From: Rhizobiales bacterium Ga0077525
GTDB lineage: Bacteria; Pseudomonadota; Alphaproteobacteria; Rhizobiales; Xanthobacteraceae
DNA: 64,000 nucleotides
Assembly (NCBI GenBank): GCA_001464835.1
Contig: LNDS01000037.1
Span: 1 to 64,000, forward strand
Reading direction: 5' to 3'
The position numbers were made by a program, and so were the translations under genes. The notes beneath the pieces are model-generated. The model was not told the DNA's origin. It was given only the letters and a program-made list of their open reading frames with translations, and made no database searches. Of this stretch, positions 27,304-38,225 are shown piece by piece. Every line of letters starts with the position of its first letter. The stretch's first letter is position 1.

Positions 27304-28053
27304 TCACTCTTCGACCCGGGTCCACCCACTCGGATGCAGCCGCTCCTGCGGCAGGAAGCGGCCTTTGTAGTCCATCTTGCGTGAGCCCGGCACCCAGTAG
27401 CCGAGATAGACGTAAGGCAGGCCCATGGCGCGGGCGCGCTCGATATGATCGAGGATCATGAAAGTGCCGAGCGAGCGGTCGGCGGCGTCCGGATCGAAGA
27501 ACGAATAGACCATCGACAGCCCGTCGCTCAGCACGTCGGTCAGCGCCACCGCGAGCAATTGCCCGCCGCCGCGGCCGGTGAAGCCTGAATCGGGGGAGCG
27601 CTTGCGATAGTCGATGACGCGGGTGTCGACGTGGCTGTCCTCGATCATCATCGCGTAATCGAGCACGGTCATGTCGGCCATGCCGCCGTCGCGGTGGCGG
27701 GCGTCGAGATAGGCGCGGAACACCGAATACTGCTCGGAGGTCGGCGCCGGTTTCCTCATGTCGCCGATGATATCGGCATTGGCGTCGGCATTGCGGCGCA
27801 TGTTACGCGACGGCTTGAAGTCGGCGACGACGACGCGCACCGAGACGCAGGCGCGGCAGGTCTCGCAGGCCGGGCGGTAGGCGATCGACTGGCTGCGGCG
27901 GAAGCCGCCATGGGTCAAAAGGTCGTTGAGGTCGCCGGCCTTTTCGCCGACCAGATGCGTGAACACCTTGCGCTCTTCCTGGCCCTTCAAATAGGGGCAG
28001 GGCGACGGCGCGGTCAGGTAGAATTGCGGCGTGTCACGGGAGTGCTGGGTCAA
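27304..28053 (-). CDS. bpt: Aminoacyl-tRNA-protein transferase (Bpt/Ate family)
   Basis: Adds an amino acid from aminoacyl-tRNA to the N-terminus of proteins with acidic N-terminal residues, feeding the ClpAP N-degron pathway. The 249-residue protein has [16 protein letters not shown] near 18, the Cys cluster [14 protein letters not shown] near 62-75, and C-terminal [18 protein letters not shown]. The bacterial branch usually transfers leucine (Bpt), so leucyl specificity is assumed from family. It reads toward the AT-rich orphan gene, with about 30 bases between them. Confidence 0.9.
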   Translation of the reverse strand: MTQHSRDTPQFYLTAPSPCPYLKGQEERKVFTHLVGEKAGDLNDLLTHGGFRRSQSIAYRPACETCRACVSVRVVVADFKPSRNMRRNADANADIIGDMRKPAPTSEQYSVFRAYLDARHRDGGMADMTVLDYAMMIEDSHVDTRVIDYRKRSPDSGFTGRGGGQLLAVALTDVLSDGLSMVYSFFDPDAADRSLGTFMILDHIERARAMGLPYVYLGYWVPGSRKMDYKGRFLPQERLHPSGWTRVEE

Positions 28054-28154
28054 TGCGTCAAACCGGGTTCAGACCTTCCAGGGACTTAGGAATCTTGGAC
28101 TCGAAGCTCAAGCATCGCGCGCCGCGCCGGTTCCGTCAAAGGGCTACCTTGGGG

Positions 28155-28174
28155 GCCAAAACCCCGGTTTTGGC
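28155..28174. other. Perfect 8-bp inverted repeat after the RDD gene
   Basis: GCCAAAAC (28155-28162) pairs with GTTTTGGC (28167-28174) across a four-base loop, two bases beyond the stop of the RDD gene. No T run follows on either strand, so it is not a standard intrinsic terminator. Confidence 0.5.
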
Positions 28175-28176
28175 AC

Positions 28177-28689
28177 CTAGCGGCCGGAAGCGGCGAAGGG
28201 CCGCAACGAAGCGGCGCGCTGCGGGTTGTTGACGATTACGGTACCAAGCACGATGTCGTGCAGCAGCCGGCGGCGCCGGTTGAAAAAGGCGACCAAAAGG
28301 ATGAAGGGCGTCAGCGCCGACACCGACAGCCAGAAGCCGATGGCATGTACGGCGCCGAGCACGAAATAGGCCGGCGCGCCGTACCAGGTGCGCATTTCCA
28401 GGTCCATCACCCGCATGCCGAGGGTGGCCGAGCGCGCGCCGCCGACGCTGGCGCCGAAATAGACAATGGCCCACAGCACCGAGGCCGGCGGCAGCAGCCA
28501 GTACAGCGCCCAGCCGAAGCCCAAAGTGACGATGCCGAAGACGAAAATGAACATTGCCGCCAGCACCACCGGGATGGCGATGACGATAAAATCGATGAAG
28601 AACGCCAGCACCCGCCGCGCCAGCACGCCATCGAACAATTCCGGGTTCAGGTCCGGGTCATAGGCGTGCGGTTTGATATCCATGGACAT
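28177..28689 (-). CDS. RDD-family membrane protein
   Basis: A 170-residue inner-membrane protein with the RDD signature near 25-35 (LARRVLAFFIDFIV) and three to four hydrophobic segments. It has the closing LHDIVLGTVIVN motif. RDD proteins have been linked to ion exchange or protein modification, but no role can be assigned here. ATG 28689 (MSMDIKPHAYD) follows GGGGGCT at normal spacing; the frame is open for 119 more codons upstream, but that part is antisense to ilvA. Confidence 0.85.
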   Translation of the reverse strand: MSMDIKPHAYDPDLNPELFDGVLARRVLAFFIDFIVIAIPVVLAAMFIFVFGIVTLGFGWALYWLLPPASVLWAIVYFGASVGGARSATLGMRVMDLEMRTWYGAPAYFVLGAVHAIGFWLSVSALTPFILLVAFFNRRRRLLHDIVLGTVIVNNPQRAASLRPFAASGR

Positions 28690-28810
28690 CGATGAGCCCC
28701 CGATCTTTCCGAACGATACCCTGGAAATGGCGAATATAGCGGTCCCGCGCAAGGGGACGATATGCTTATGTCCGACTGGAATCGAGACGCCGCGAGGGGA
28801 CGTTGAAACG

Positions 28811-30028
28811 ATGACCGTGACCATCGCCGATATCGAGGAAGCCCGCCGGGTCATTGCCGGGGTGGTCCTGCGCACGCCGATGCTGCCGGCGCCGCGGCTG
28901 TCGGCGCTGACCGGGGCGGAGGTCTTCGTCAAATACGAAAACCTCCAGGTCACCAACTCGTTCAAGGACCGCGGCGCGCTGGTCAAGCTCGCCTCGCTCA
29001 ATGAGACCGAACGAAAGCGCGGCGTCGTCGCCATGTCGGCCGGCAACCATGCCCAGTCGGTCGCCTACCACGCAGCGCGGCTCGGCATTCCGGCGACCAT
29101 CGTCATGCCGGTGACGACGCCTTTTGTAAAAGTCGCGGCGACGCGCTCGCACGGCGCCGAGGTGGTGCTCGACGGGCAAACGGTCGCCGACGCGCAGGCG
29201 CGCTGCGAGACGATCCAGCACGAACGCGGCATGACGCTGGTGCATCCTTATGACGATGCCAAGGTGATCGCCGGGCAGGGCACCATTGCGCTGGAAATGC
29301 TGGAGGAGGTGCCCGACCTCGATCAGCTCGTCATCCCAATCGGCGGCGGCGGCCTGATTGCCGGCAATGCGATTGCCGCGCGTTCGGTCAATCCGAAGAT
29401 CGAGATCGTCGGCTGCGAGGCGATGTTGTATCCGGCGGTGTGGAACGCGCTCGAACACGGCAACCGGCCGATCGGCGGGCCGACTCTCGCCGAAGGCATC
29501 GCGGTCAAGAACGTCGGGAAGCTGACGCTCCCGATCATCCGCGAACTCGTCTCCGATGTTGTGCTGGTCGATGAAGCTCATCTTGAGCGCGCGGTGAACG
29601 CCTATGTCACCTTGCAGAAGACGATGGCGGAAGGCGCCGGCGCCGCCGGTCTCGCCGCGCTGCTGGCCGAGCCTGAGCGCTTCAAAGGAAAGCGCGTCGG
29701 CCTGATCCTGTGCGGCGGCAATATCGATCCGCGCATTCTCGCTTCCATCATGGTGCGCGAACTGGAGCGCGAGGCGCGCATCGTCTCGTTCCGCCTCGCC
29801 ATTCCCGACCAGCCTGGCGTGCTCGGCATCGTCGCCACACGGCTCGGCGAACTCGGCGCCAATATTCTTGAGGTCGAACACCGCCGCCTGCTGCTCGACG
29901 TTCCGGCCAAGGGCGCCAAGCTCGACGTTACCATCGAAACCCGCGACGCCAGGCATGCCGCCGAGATCATGGCCGCGCTCGCCGCCGACGGCTACGAGCC
30001 GGTGCGGCTCGGGCAGGGCGTGGCTTAA
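28811..30028 (+). CDS. ilvA: Threonine ammonia-lyase (threonine dehydratase)
   Basis: PLP enzyme that converts threonine to 2-oxobutanoate and ammonia. The 405-residue protein has the PLP lysine at 52 (NSFKDRGAL), the phosphate-binding loop IGGGGLIAG, and one C-terminal ACT domain from about 325 (SFRLAIPDQPGVLGIVATRL). A single ACT domain and 400-residue length match the form often called catabolic or TdcB-like, so isoleucine feedback cannot be assumed. ATG 28811, after GAGGGG, was chosen over an open extension that covers the divergent RDD promoter. Confidence 0.92.
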   Translation: MTVTIADIEEARRVIAGVVLRTPMLPAPRLSALTGAEVFVKYENLQVTNSFKDRGALVKLASLNETERKRGVVAMSAGNHAQSVAYHAARLGIPATIVMPVTTPFVKVAATRSHGAEVVLDGQTVADAQARCETIQHERGMTLVHPYDDAKVIAGQGTIALEMLEEVPDLDQLVIPIGGGGLIAGNAIAARSVNPKIEIVGCEAMLYPAVWNALEHGNRPIGGPTLAEGIAVKNVGKLTLPIIRELVSDVVLVDEAHLERAVNAYVTLQKTMAEGAGAAGLAALLAEPERFKGKRVGLILCGGNIDPRILASIMVRELEREARIVSFRLAIPDQPGVLGIVATRLGELGANILEVEHRRLLLDVPAKGAKLDVTIETRDARHAAEIMAALAADGYEPVRLGQGVA

Positions 30029-30089
30029 GGGAACCGGCACCGCGGCGGCACGTGTTCGATCGACTATTGCCAGATCGAGCAGGTGCCAC

Positions 30090-30212
30090 ATGGCGACGAC
30101 TTATCCGACCACCACCGCCCCGGTTCCCGATGCCGACATTCGCCGCATGGCCGGCGTCAACGACGCCCTGCTACTGATCGGCCGCATCGTGCTGGTCGTT
30201 ATGCGCGACTGA
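30090..30212 (+). pseudogene. 40-codon ORF, possible DoxX remnant
   Basis: Begins MATTYPTTTAPVPDADIRR and ends DALLLIGRIVLVVMRD. The last part resembles the first membrane helix of DoxX-family proteins (usual pattern LLLIGR followed by more hydrophobic residues), but a stop follows at once and the GMC oxidoreductase gene ends 18 bases later. It is either a truncated DoxX gene or a genuine tiny membrane peptide. The start has a weak ribosome site. Confidence 0.35.
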
Positions 30213-30230
30213 ACCACGCGCGCCGCGTAA

Positions 30231-31922
30231 TCAGCGCGCACGCATAAATTCTGCGACGCGCTCGCCGATCATGATGGCCGCCATGTTGGTATTGGCGCTG
30301 ACGATGGACGGCATGACCGAGGCGTCGGCAACGCGCAGCCCCTCGACGCCATAGGCCCGGCATTCGGGATCGACGACGGCGAGCGGATTGTCCGGCGCGC
30401 CGATGGCGCAGGTCGACGTCGGATGAAACATCGCTCCCGCGGCCGCAACGATTTCGTCGTCGGACGGCGCAGCGGTCTTGACGCCATCCCAGACCAGCCG
30501 GCCCGGTTTGATCCCGGCGCCTATGATGGCACGGCGCACCTTGCCGGGAGATGCAAGAACCGCCGCCGCACCCGCCGCTTTCAAAGCGCCGGTCAGGCCC
30601 GTGCCATTGATCAGGCGAAGCGGCGGCTGCCGCGGCATCAGATAGATTTCCTCGAAGCAGGCGCGAACGGACGGCTCGAGCAAAAGGTTGAAGGCGTGAT
30701 GTCCGGCGATGATCATGCGCTTGACGTCCAGCGGGTCGGAGAACATGCGCTGGTCGATGCGCGGCGGCATGTTCGGGTCGGCAGCGGCAAGCGACACGCG
30801 GCCGCGCGACAGGGGTCCATAAAGCGCGCATGACAGCAGCGCCATGCGCAGGCCGAAGGCTTTCGGGTTGATGCGCCCGGTAAAATAATGAAACAGGTCG
30901 CCCGGCGTGCCGCCCTCGATGCCAGAAGAAAACTGCAGCGCCGACATGATGTAGTGCTGCGCCGATTGCGGCATTCGCGACTGCGGCTTGAGCGTGATGG
31001 CGAAATGCAGTTGCGCGTGATTTTGATAATTGCGCCCGACGCCGGGCCGGTCGGCCACGATCTCGATGCCCAGCGGGCGCAGTTCGTCGGCCGGACCGAT
31101 CCCGGAACGCAGCAGCAAGGCAGGCGAGTGCACCGCGCCGCAGCAAACGACCACTTCGGCAGCAGTTAAATTGAGTGTTTCATTGCCGCGCTGTGCGATC
31201 ACGCCGCGCACCGTTCGGCCTTCGAACGTCAGACGCTGGACCTGCGTTTCGGTCATGATGCTGAAATTGGGGCGCGCCCGCACCTCGGCCGTCAGATAGC
31301 AGCGCGCGCTGGTGGCGCGTTCGTCGTCCTGGCTTACCGGCGCGGCGAAGAAACCGTCGTCGCCGTTTTCATAAACATCGGCAAGGCTGCGGCGTCCGCG
31401 CGCCGTCAGCACTTCGTCGACGCGCCGCATGTACGCGGGCCACCGCTCGCGCGGGATGCGCCGAACGATATTCGGCCCGGCCGCGTTCCGCGCCGGAGCG
31501 TCGAGATCGTTGGTCATGGCCTGGAATGTCGGCAGCACGTCGCGCCAGCCCCAGTTCGCCGCGCCCATGCGCTCCCAGCGATCGTAGTCTTCCGGCTTGC
31601 CGCGCACGGCCAGCATGCCCATGACGCTGGAGCCGCCGCCCATGATGCGCGCCTGCGGAAATGGCGTCGGCGCTTCTCCCTCGCGGATGCTGGCCTTGAG
31701 GCCGGGCCAGAGATATCCGCTGTTGAAATAGGCCGCCGGAAACGTATGGCGGATATCGTCGGGGACGTGGCCGGGCGGCGTATCGGCGCCGGCCTCGATC
31801 AGCAGCACGCGCCGTGACGGGTCCTCGGACAGCCGGGCCGCGACCGCGGCGCCGGCCGATCCGCCGCCAATGACGATGACATCGGCGTCGCGTGCGTGGT
31901 CATGGCGCGCCGCCGCCGTCAC
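30231..31922 (-). CDS. GMC-family FAD-dependent oxidoreductase
   Basis: A 563-residue flavoprotein of the glucose-methanol-choline family, which oxidises alcohols or aldehydes. It has the Rossmann FAD motif VIVIGGGSAGAAVA near 17-30, the GMC pattern RIMGGGSSVMGMLAVRG, and the C-terminal active-site region HPTSTCAIGAPDNPLAVVD. The GTG at 31922 overlaps the stop of the upstream CoxL-like gene (GTGA), so the pair is coupled; a longer open frame overlaps that gene more deeply and has no family features. The substrate is unknown. Confidence 0.9.
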   Translation of the reverse strand: MTAAARHDHARDADVIVIGGGSAGAAVAARLSEDPSRRVLLIEAGADTPPGHVPDDIRHTFPAAYFNSGYLWPGLKASIREGEAPTPFPQARIMGGGSSVMGMLAVRGKPEDYDRWERMGAANWGWRDVLPTFQAMTNDLDAPARNAAGPNIVRRIPRERWPAYMRRVDEVLTARGRRSLADVYENGDDGFFAAPVSQDDERATSARCYLTAEVRARPNFSIMTETQVQRLTFEGRTVRGVIAQRGNETLNLTAAEVVVCCGAVHSPALLLRSGIGPADELRPLGIEIVADRPGVGRNYQNHAQLHFAITLKPQSRMPQSAQHYIMSALQFSSGIEGGTPGDLFHYFTGRINPKAFGLRMALLSCALYGPLSRGRVSLAAADPNMPPRIDQRMFSDPLDVKRMIIAGHHAFNLLLEPSVRACFEEIYLMPRQPPLRLINGTGLTGALKAAGAAAVLASPGKVRRAIIGAGIKPGRLVWDGVKTAAPSDDEIVAAAGAMFHPTSTCAIGAPDNPLAVVDPECRAYGVEGLRVADASVMPSIVSANTNMAAIMIGERVAEFMRAR

Positions 31923-34222
31923 TTCTGCATCGCGCGCCAGATGCGCTCCGGCGTCGCCGGCATCTCGATATGCGTGATGCCGAATTCCGACAGCGCATCG
32001 ACCACGGCATTGACCACGGCGGGGAGCGCGCCGACGCAACCGGCTTCGCCGGCGCCCTTGGTGCCGAGCGGATTGGTCTTGGTCGGCACCGGATTGGCCT
32101 CGACATGGATTGCTGGAAAATTATGCGCGTGCGGCATGGCGTAATCCATGAACGACGCCGTCACCATTTGTCCGCTCTCGTCGAAATGAATGTCTTCCAT
32201 CAGCGCCTGGCCGACGCCTTGGGCGACGCCGCCGTGGATCTGGCCGTGCAGCAGCATCGGGTTGAGCACGGTGCCGACATCGTCGACGACATTGTAGCGC
32301 ACGACAGCGGTCTCGCCGGTCTCGCTATCGATCTCGACTTCGCAGATGTGGCAGCCGTTTGGGTAATTATTGACCGGCGTCGTATGCACCGCGTTGGCGG
32401 CAAGGCCGGGCTCCATGCCGGCGGGGAGCTTGGCCGGCACCTGCGCCGCGGCGGCGATTTCCTTCATCGTCATGGTGCTGTTGCTCTTGGATGACGAGAA
32501 CAGGCCGCCTTCGTATTTGATGTCGGCGGCATCGAGCTTCATCGCATGCGCGGCGATCAAAGTTGCTTTCTCGATGATCTTGTCGCTGGCGCGCAGGAAG
32601 GCCGCGCCGCCCATGGTGGCCGAGCGCGAGCCGCCGGTGCCTTCGCCGTAGAACACTTTATCGGTGTCGCCCTGCACGTACCGGATTTCGTCCGGATGAA
32701 TGCCAAGTTTGTCGGCAACAATCTGCTTGAACACCGTCTCGTGGCCCTGGCCCTGGCTGTTCGAGCCGGCGAACATGGTGATGCCGCCGGATTTGTCGAA
32801 GCGCACCTCGGCGCCTTCGGTGCCAGGTGCTGCGGCGCGCTCGATGGTGTTGGACAGGCCGATGCCGCGCAGCTTCCCGTGTTTGCGCGCTTCCTTGCGG
32901 CGCTTGGCGAAGCCGTCAAAGTCGGCCATGGCCAGCGCCATGTCCATGTTCTTTTCGAATTCGCCGCAGTCATAGGTGAACGTCAGCCCGGTCTTGAACG
33001 GCATTTCCTTCGGGCTGATATAGTTGCGCCGCCGCAATTCGACGCTGTCGATGCCGGTTTGCGCGGCGGCCAGTTCCACCATGCGCTCGATGACGAAGGC
33101 CGACTCCGGCCGGCCGTTGCCGCGATAGGGGCGCACCGGATTGGTGTTGGTGAAAACGCCGGTGACGTCGACGAAGATCGCCGGCGTGCGATAGGTACCT
33201 GCCAGCGTGCCGGCGTTGAGGAAGAACGCCGGCATGTTGTTCTGCAAATAGGCGCCGATGGCGGCGATGGTCTTGACCTTCATCGCCAGGAAGCGGCCGT
33301 CTCTGTCGAGCGCCAGTTCGGCTTCGGTGACGTTGTCGCGGCCTTGCGGGTCGCTCAGGAACGCCTCGGTGCGGGTGCTGATCCACTTGACCGGACGCCC
33401 GGTCAGCTTCGAGGCGTGGCAGACCAAAGGCACCTCGCCGAAGATCGGCGTCTTCATGCCGAAGCTGCCGCCGGTGTCGCCGGTGATGACGTGCAGCGCG
33501 CCTTCGGCGACGTTGAGGATCTTGGCGATATTGCCGCGCAGATCGTGCGGCCGCTGCGTCGCCGTGTGCAGTGTATAACGGCCGGTGCCGGCGTGATAAT
33601 GCGCCACCGCCCCGCGCGGCTCCATCGTCACCGCGGTGACGCGGTTGATGACGAAGCGGCCTTTGACGACATGCGCCGCCTTGGCAAAGCCGGCCTCGGT
33701 CGCGGCTTTGTCGCCGATCAGTTCGACGAAGGAAATGTTGTCCTTGCACTCGTCATAGACGCGGGCTTTGCCTTGCGTCGCCTCGGCGGTGGAGACGACG
33801 GCAGGCAGCGGCTCGTAATCGACCTCAACAAGTTCGGCAGCGTCTTGTGCCTGCGCCAACGTATCGGCGACGATGAAGGCGACGCTGTCGCCGATGAAGC
33901 GCACATGCGTTTCGGCCAGCACCGGATAGCGCGGCTTGAACATCGGCGAGCCGTCGCGCAGCTTGAGGCCGGGGTGCGACAAGAGATCGCCGAGGCCGGC
34001 GGCCTTCCAGTCGGCGCCGGTGATGATGGCGAGCACGCCGGGCGCGGCCTTCGCGGCGGCTGTGTCGATCGACTTGATCTTGGCGTGGCCATGCGGCGAG
34101 CGCAGCACGACGCCATAGGCCATGCCCGGCATCTGGATGTCGTCGGTATAGGAGCCGCCGCCGCGCACCAGCCGCGGGTCCTCGAAACGCGGCACGCCCT
34201 GACCGATACCAAATTCACCCAT
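31919..34222 (-). CDS. Xanthine dehydrogenase-family molybdopterin-binding subunit (CoxL-like)
   Basis: A 767-residue large subunit that would carry the molybdenum-pyranopterin-cytosine-dinucleotide cofactor. It begins with RFEDPRLVRGGGSYTDD, the usual start of the family. The active-site loop reads PYRGNGRPES, so it lacks the Cys of form I CO dehydrogenase (AYRCSFR) and is closer to form II/aldehyde-oxidase types. The late GTKGAGEAGCVGALPAVVNA motif is present. No small [2Fe-2S] or medium FAD subunit gene is nearby. The next gene downstream is a GMC oxidoreductase. Confidence 0.88.
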   Translation of the reverse strand: MGEFGIGQGVPRFEDPRLVRGGGSYTDDIQMPGMAYGVVLRSPHGHAKIKSIDTAAAKAAPGVLAIITGADWKAAGLGDLLSHPGLKLRDGSPMFKPRYPVLAETHVRFIGDSVAFIVADTLAQAQDAAELVEVDYEPLPAVVSTAEATQGKARVYDECKDNISFVELIGDKAATEAGFAKAAHVVKGRFVINRVTAVTMEPRGAVAHYHAGTGRYTLHTATQRPHDLRGNIAKILNVAEGALHVITGDTGGSFGMKTPIFGEVPLVCHASKLTGRPVKWISTRTEAFLSDPQGRDNVTEAELALDRDGRFLAMKVKTIAAIGAYLQNNMPAFFLNAGTLAGTYRTPAIFVDVTGVFTNTNPVRPYRGNGRPESAFVIERMVELAAAQTGIDSVELRRRNYISPKEMPFKTGLTFTYDCGEFEKNMDMALAMADFDGFAKRRKEARKHGKLRGIGLSNTIERAAAPGTEGAEVRFDKSGGITMFAGSNSQGQGHETVFKQIVADKLGIHPDEIRYVQGDTDKVFYGEGTGGSRSATMGGAAFLRASDKIIEKATLIAAHAMKLDAADIKYEGGLFSSSKSNSTMTMKEIAAAAQVPAKLPAGMEPGLAANAVHTTPVNNYPNGCHICEVEIDSETGETAVVRYNVVDDVGTVLNPMLLHGQIHGGVAQGVGQALMEDIHFDESGQMVTASFMDYAMPHAHNFPAIHVEANPVPTKTNPLGTKGAGEAGCVGALPAVVNAVVDALSEFGITHIEMPATPERIWRAMQK

Positions 34223-34262
34223 GAGTCCTACCCAAAGTTTCTTCTGTTTTGCGAACCCGACC

Positions 34263-34377
34263 CCGTCATCCTGAGGTGCGAGCGTTAGCGAGCCTCGAAG
34301 GATGAACGGCCAAGGTTTTGATGAGGGGCCGTCGCCCTTCGAGGCTCGCGCTGTGCGCTCGCACCTCAGGGTGACGG
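34263..34377. repeat. Long imperfect palindrome, REP-like (second copy of family)
   Basis: About 115 bases between hemB and the CoxL-like gene. Outer arms CCGTCATCCTGAGGTGCGAG and CTCGCACCTCAGGGTGACGG pair with one mismatch, and inner arms GAGCCTCGAAGG and CCTTCGAGGCTC pair fully. It shares the CCTGAGG...TCGAAGGATG layout with 6964-7063. Confidence 0.85.
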
Positions 34378-34391
34378 AGTTAGAGCCATGA

Positions 34392-36711
<2,320 letters not shown>

Positions 36712-36715
36712 AAGC

Positions 36716-37747
36716 GTGAGCGACGCCGAAATATTATTCGAGCGCCGGGGTGCTGCCGGCATCGTCACGCTGAACCGCCCGAAGGCGCTCAACGCCGTCA
36801 CGCACAATATGGTGCACGCCTTGAGCGCGCAGTTGGCGGCCTGGGCCGATGACGACGCGGTGACGCGCGTGGTCATCATGGCCAATGGCGAGCGCGCTTT
36901 TTCCGCGGGCGGTGACATTCGCCACCTTTACGACCTCGGCAAGGCCGGCCGGCACAAGGAAGCCTTGCAGTTCTGGGCCGACGAATATCCGCTCAACGCC
37001 GCGATCAAGAATTACCGCAAGCCCTATGTCGCGCTCATTGACGGCATCGCCATGGGCGGCGGCATCGGCATTTCGGTGCACGGTTCGCACCGCGTCGCCT
37101 TCGACCGCTTCTCCTTCGCCATGCCCGAAGTGAGCATCGGCTTCTTCCCCGATGTCGGCGCCACCTGGTTTTTGCCGCGCATGCCGGGCGAACTCGGCGC
37201 CTATTGTGCGCTGACCGGCGAGCGCTTCAACGCTGCCGATGGCGTTGCCGCCGGCATTGCCACGCACCGCGTGCCGTCGTCGCGCTACGGCGCTTTGGTC
37301 GACGGTCTGACCGGGAATGTTTCCGTCGATGCCGTACTTTCCGCTTTTTCCGAACCGGCGGGGGAGGCGATCGACCGCCTGTTCGCCGGCAATAGCGTCG
37401 ACGGCATTCTTGCCGCGCTTGACCATGAGGCCGCCTCCACCAACATCGACGCCGAATGGGCCGGCAAAGCCGCGGCCTTGATGCGAACCAAATCGCCGCT
37501 CAGTCTCAAGCTCGCGCTGGCGCAGGTGCGCTTCGGCGCTACCGCCGATTTCGCAACGTGCATGCGCACCGAATTCCGCATAGTGTCGCGCATCATTCAT
37601 GGCCATGATTTTTACGAGGGCGTGCGCGCGGTGATCGTCGACAAGGACAACAAACCGGTGTGGCAACCGCCCTCTTTGGCGCAGGTGAGCGACGCCGAAG
37701 TGGCGCGCCACTTCGCGCCGCTCGGCGACAGCGAGTTGACGCTGTGA
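36716..37747 (+). CDS. 3-hydroxyisobutyryl-CoA hydrolase
   Basis: Releases 3-hydroxyisobutyrate from its CoA thioester in valine catabolism. The 343-residue crotonase-fold protein has the oxyanion-hole motifs SAGGDIRHLYDLG and DGIAMGGGIGISVHG, and the hydrolase-specific PEVSIGFFPDVGATWFLPR. Length and the extended C-terminal half fit HIBCH-type enzymes better than ordinary enoyl-CoA hydratases. The GTG at 36716 follows a GAAAG stretch. The stop overlaps the start of the DUF6163 gene by four bases. Confidence 0.88.
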   Translation: MSDAEILFERRGAAGIVTLNRPKALNAVTHNMVHALSAQLAAWADDDAVTRVVIMANGERAFSAGGDIRHLYDLGKAGRHKEALQFWADEYPLNAAIKNYRKPYVALIDGIAMGGGIGISVHGSHRVAFDRFSFAMPEVSIGFFPDVGATWFLPRMPGELGAYCALTGERFNAADGVAAGIATHRVPSSRYGALVDGLTGNVSVDAVLSAFSEPAGEAIDRLFAGNSVDGILAALDHEAASTNIDAEWAGKAAALMRTKSPLSLKLALAQVRFGATADFATCMRTEFRIVSRIIHGHDFYEGVRAVIVDKDNKPVWQPPSLAQVSDAEVARHFAPLGDSELTL

Positions 37748-38193
37748 GCGAACCGTTCTCCGCCGACGACCTGAAAGGCCTCGATCCCGTTCACGAGGAA
37801 GAGGGCGAGGTCAGCGTCGGCATCTGGACGCGGCGGCTGGTGCTGTTCCTGCGCGTAATGGCGGCGCTGTCGATGATCAAGGGGCTGTATCACTGGTCGC
37901 GGGTCTGCGGCATCGGCGTCGAGCCCAACGAATATTTCGAGGCGCATTCGATCGCCTGGCAGGTGGCGACGGTGTTCTTCGCCGTCATCGACCTGGTCGC
38001 GGCGGTCGGCCTGTGGCTGGCGGCGGCCTGGGGCGCGGTGATCTGGCTGACCGCAGTCGCTTCGATGCTGGCGGTCGAGATTTTCTTTCCGCAGGTCTAT
38101 GGCCGTGGTTTCATCACCGTTATCGTCGAGGGCGGTCTGCTCGGACTGTATCTCTGGCTGGCGATGAAGTCGGCGCAGGAGCAGCCGGAATAG
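37744..38193 (+). CDS. DUF6163-like membrane protein
   Basis: A 149-residue protein with four predicted membrane segments between about 35 and 140 (LVLFLRVMAALSMIKGLYHW; AIDLVAAVGLWL-like; VIWLTAVASMLAVEIF; VIVEGGLLGLYLWLAM) and an acidic N-terminal tail. I recognise it as the uncharacterised DUF6163 type seen in rhizobia. It starts at GTG in a four-base overlap with the hydrolase and precedes mmsB by 32 bases, so it belongs to the valine operon by position, but its role is unknown. Confidence 0.78.
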   Translation: MSEPFSADDLKGLDPVHEEEGEVSVGIWTRRLVLFLRVMAALSMIKGLYHWSRVCGIGVEPNEYFEAHSIAWQVATVFFAVIDLVAAVGLWLAAAWGAVIWLTAVASMLAVEIFFPQVYGRGFITVIVEGGLLGLYLWLAMKSAQEQPE

Positions 38194-38225
38194 GTTACAA
38201 GATAAAAAATTAAAGGGAGCGAACC

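Noticed and set aside
28690..29046. Longer RDD protein
   Set aside because: The extension is antisense to ilvA and the true start has a good ribosome site at 28689.
28766..30091. 441-codon open frame antisense to ilvA
   Set aside because: Shadow frame without motifs; the plus strand carries the PLP and ACT signatures.
32546..34288. 580-codon open frame antisense to the CoxL-like gene
   Set aside because: Shadow frame; the opposite strand has clear family motifs throughout.
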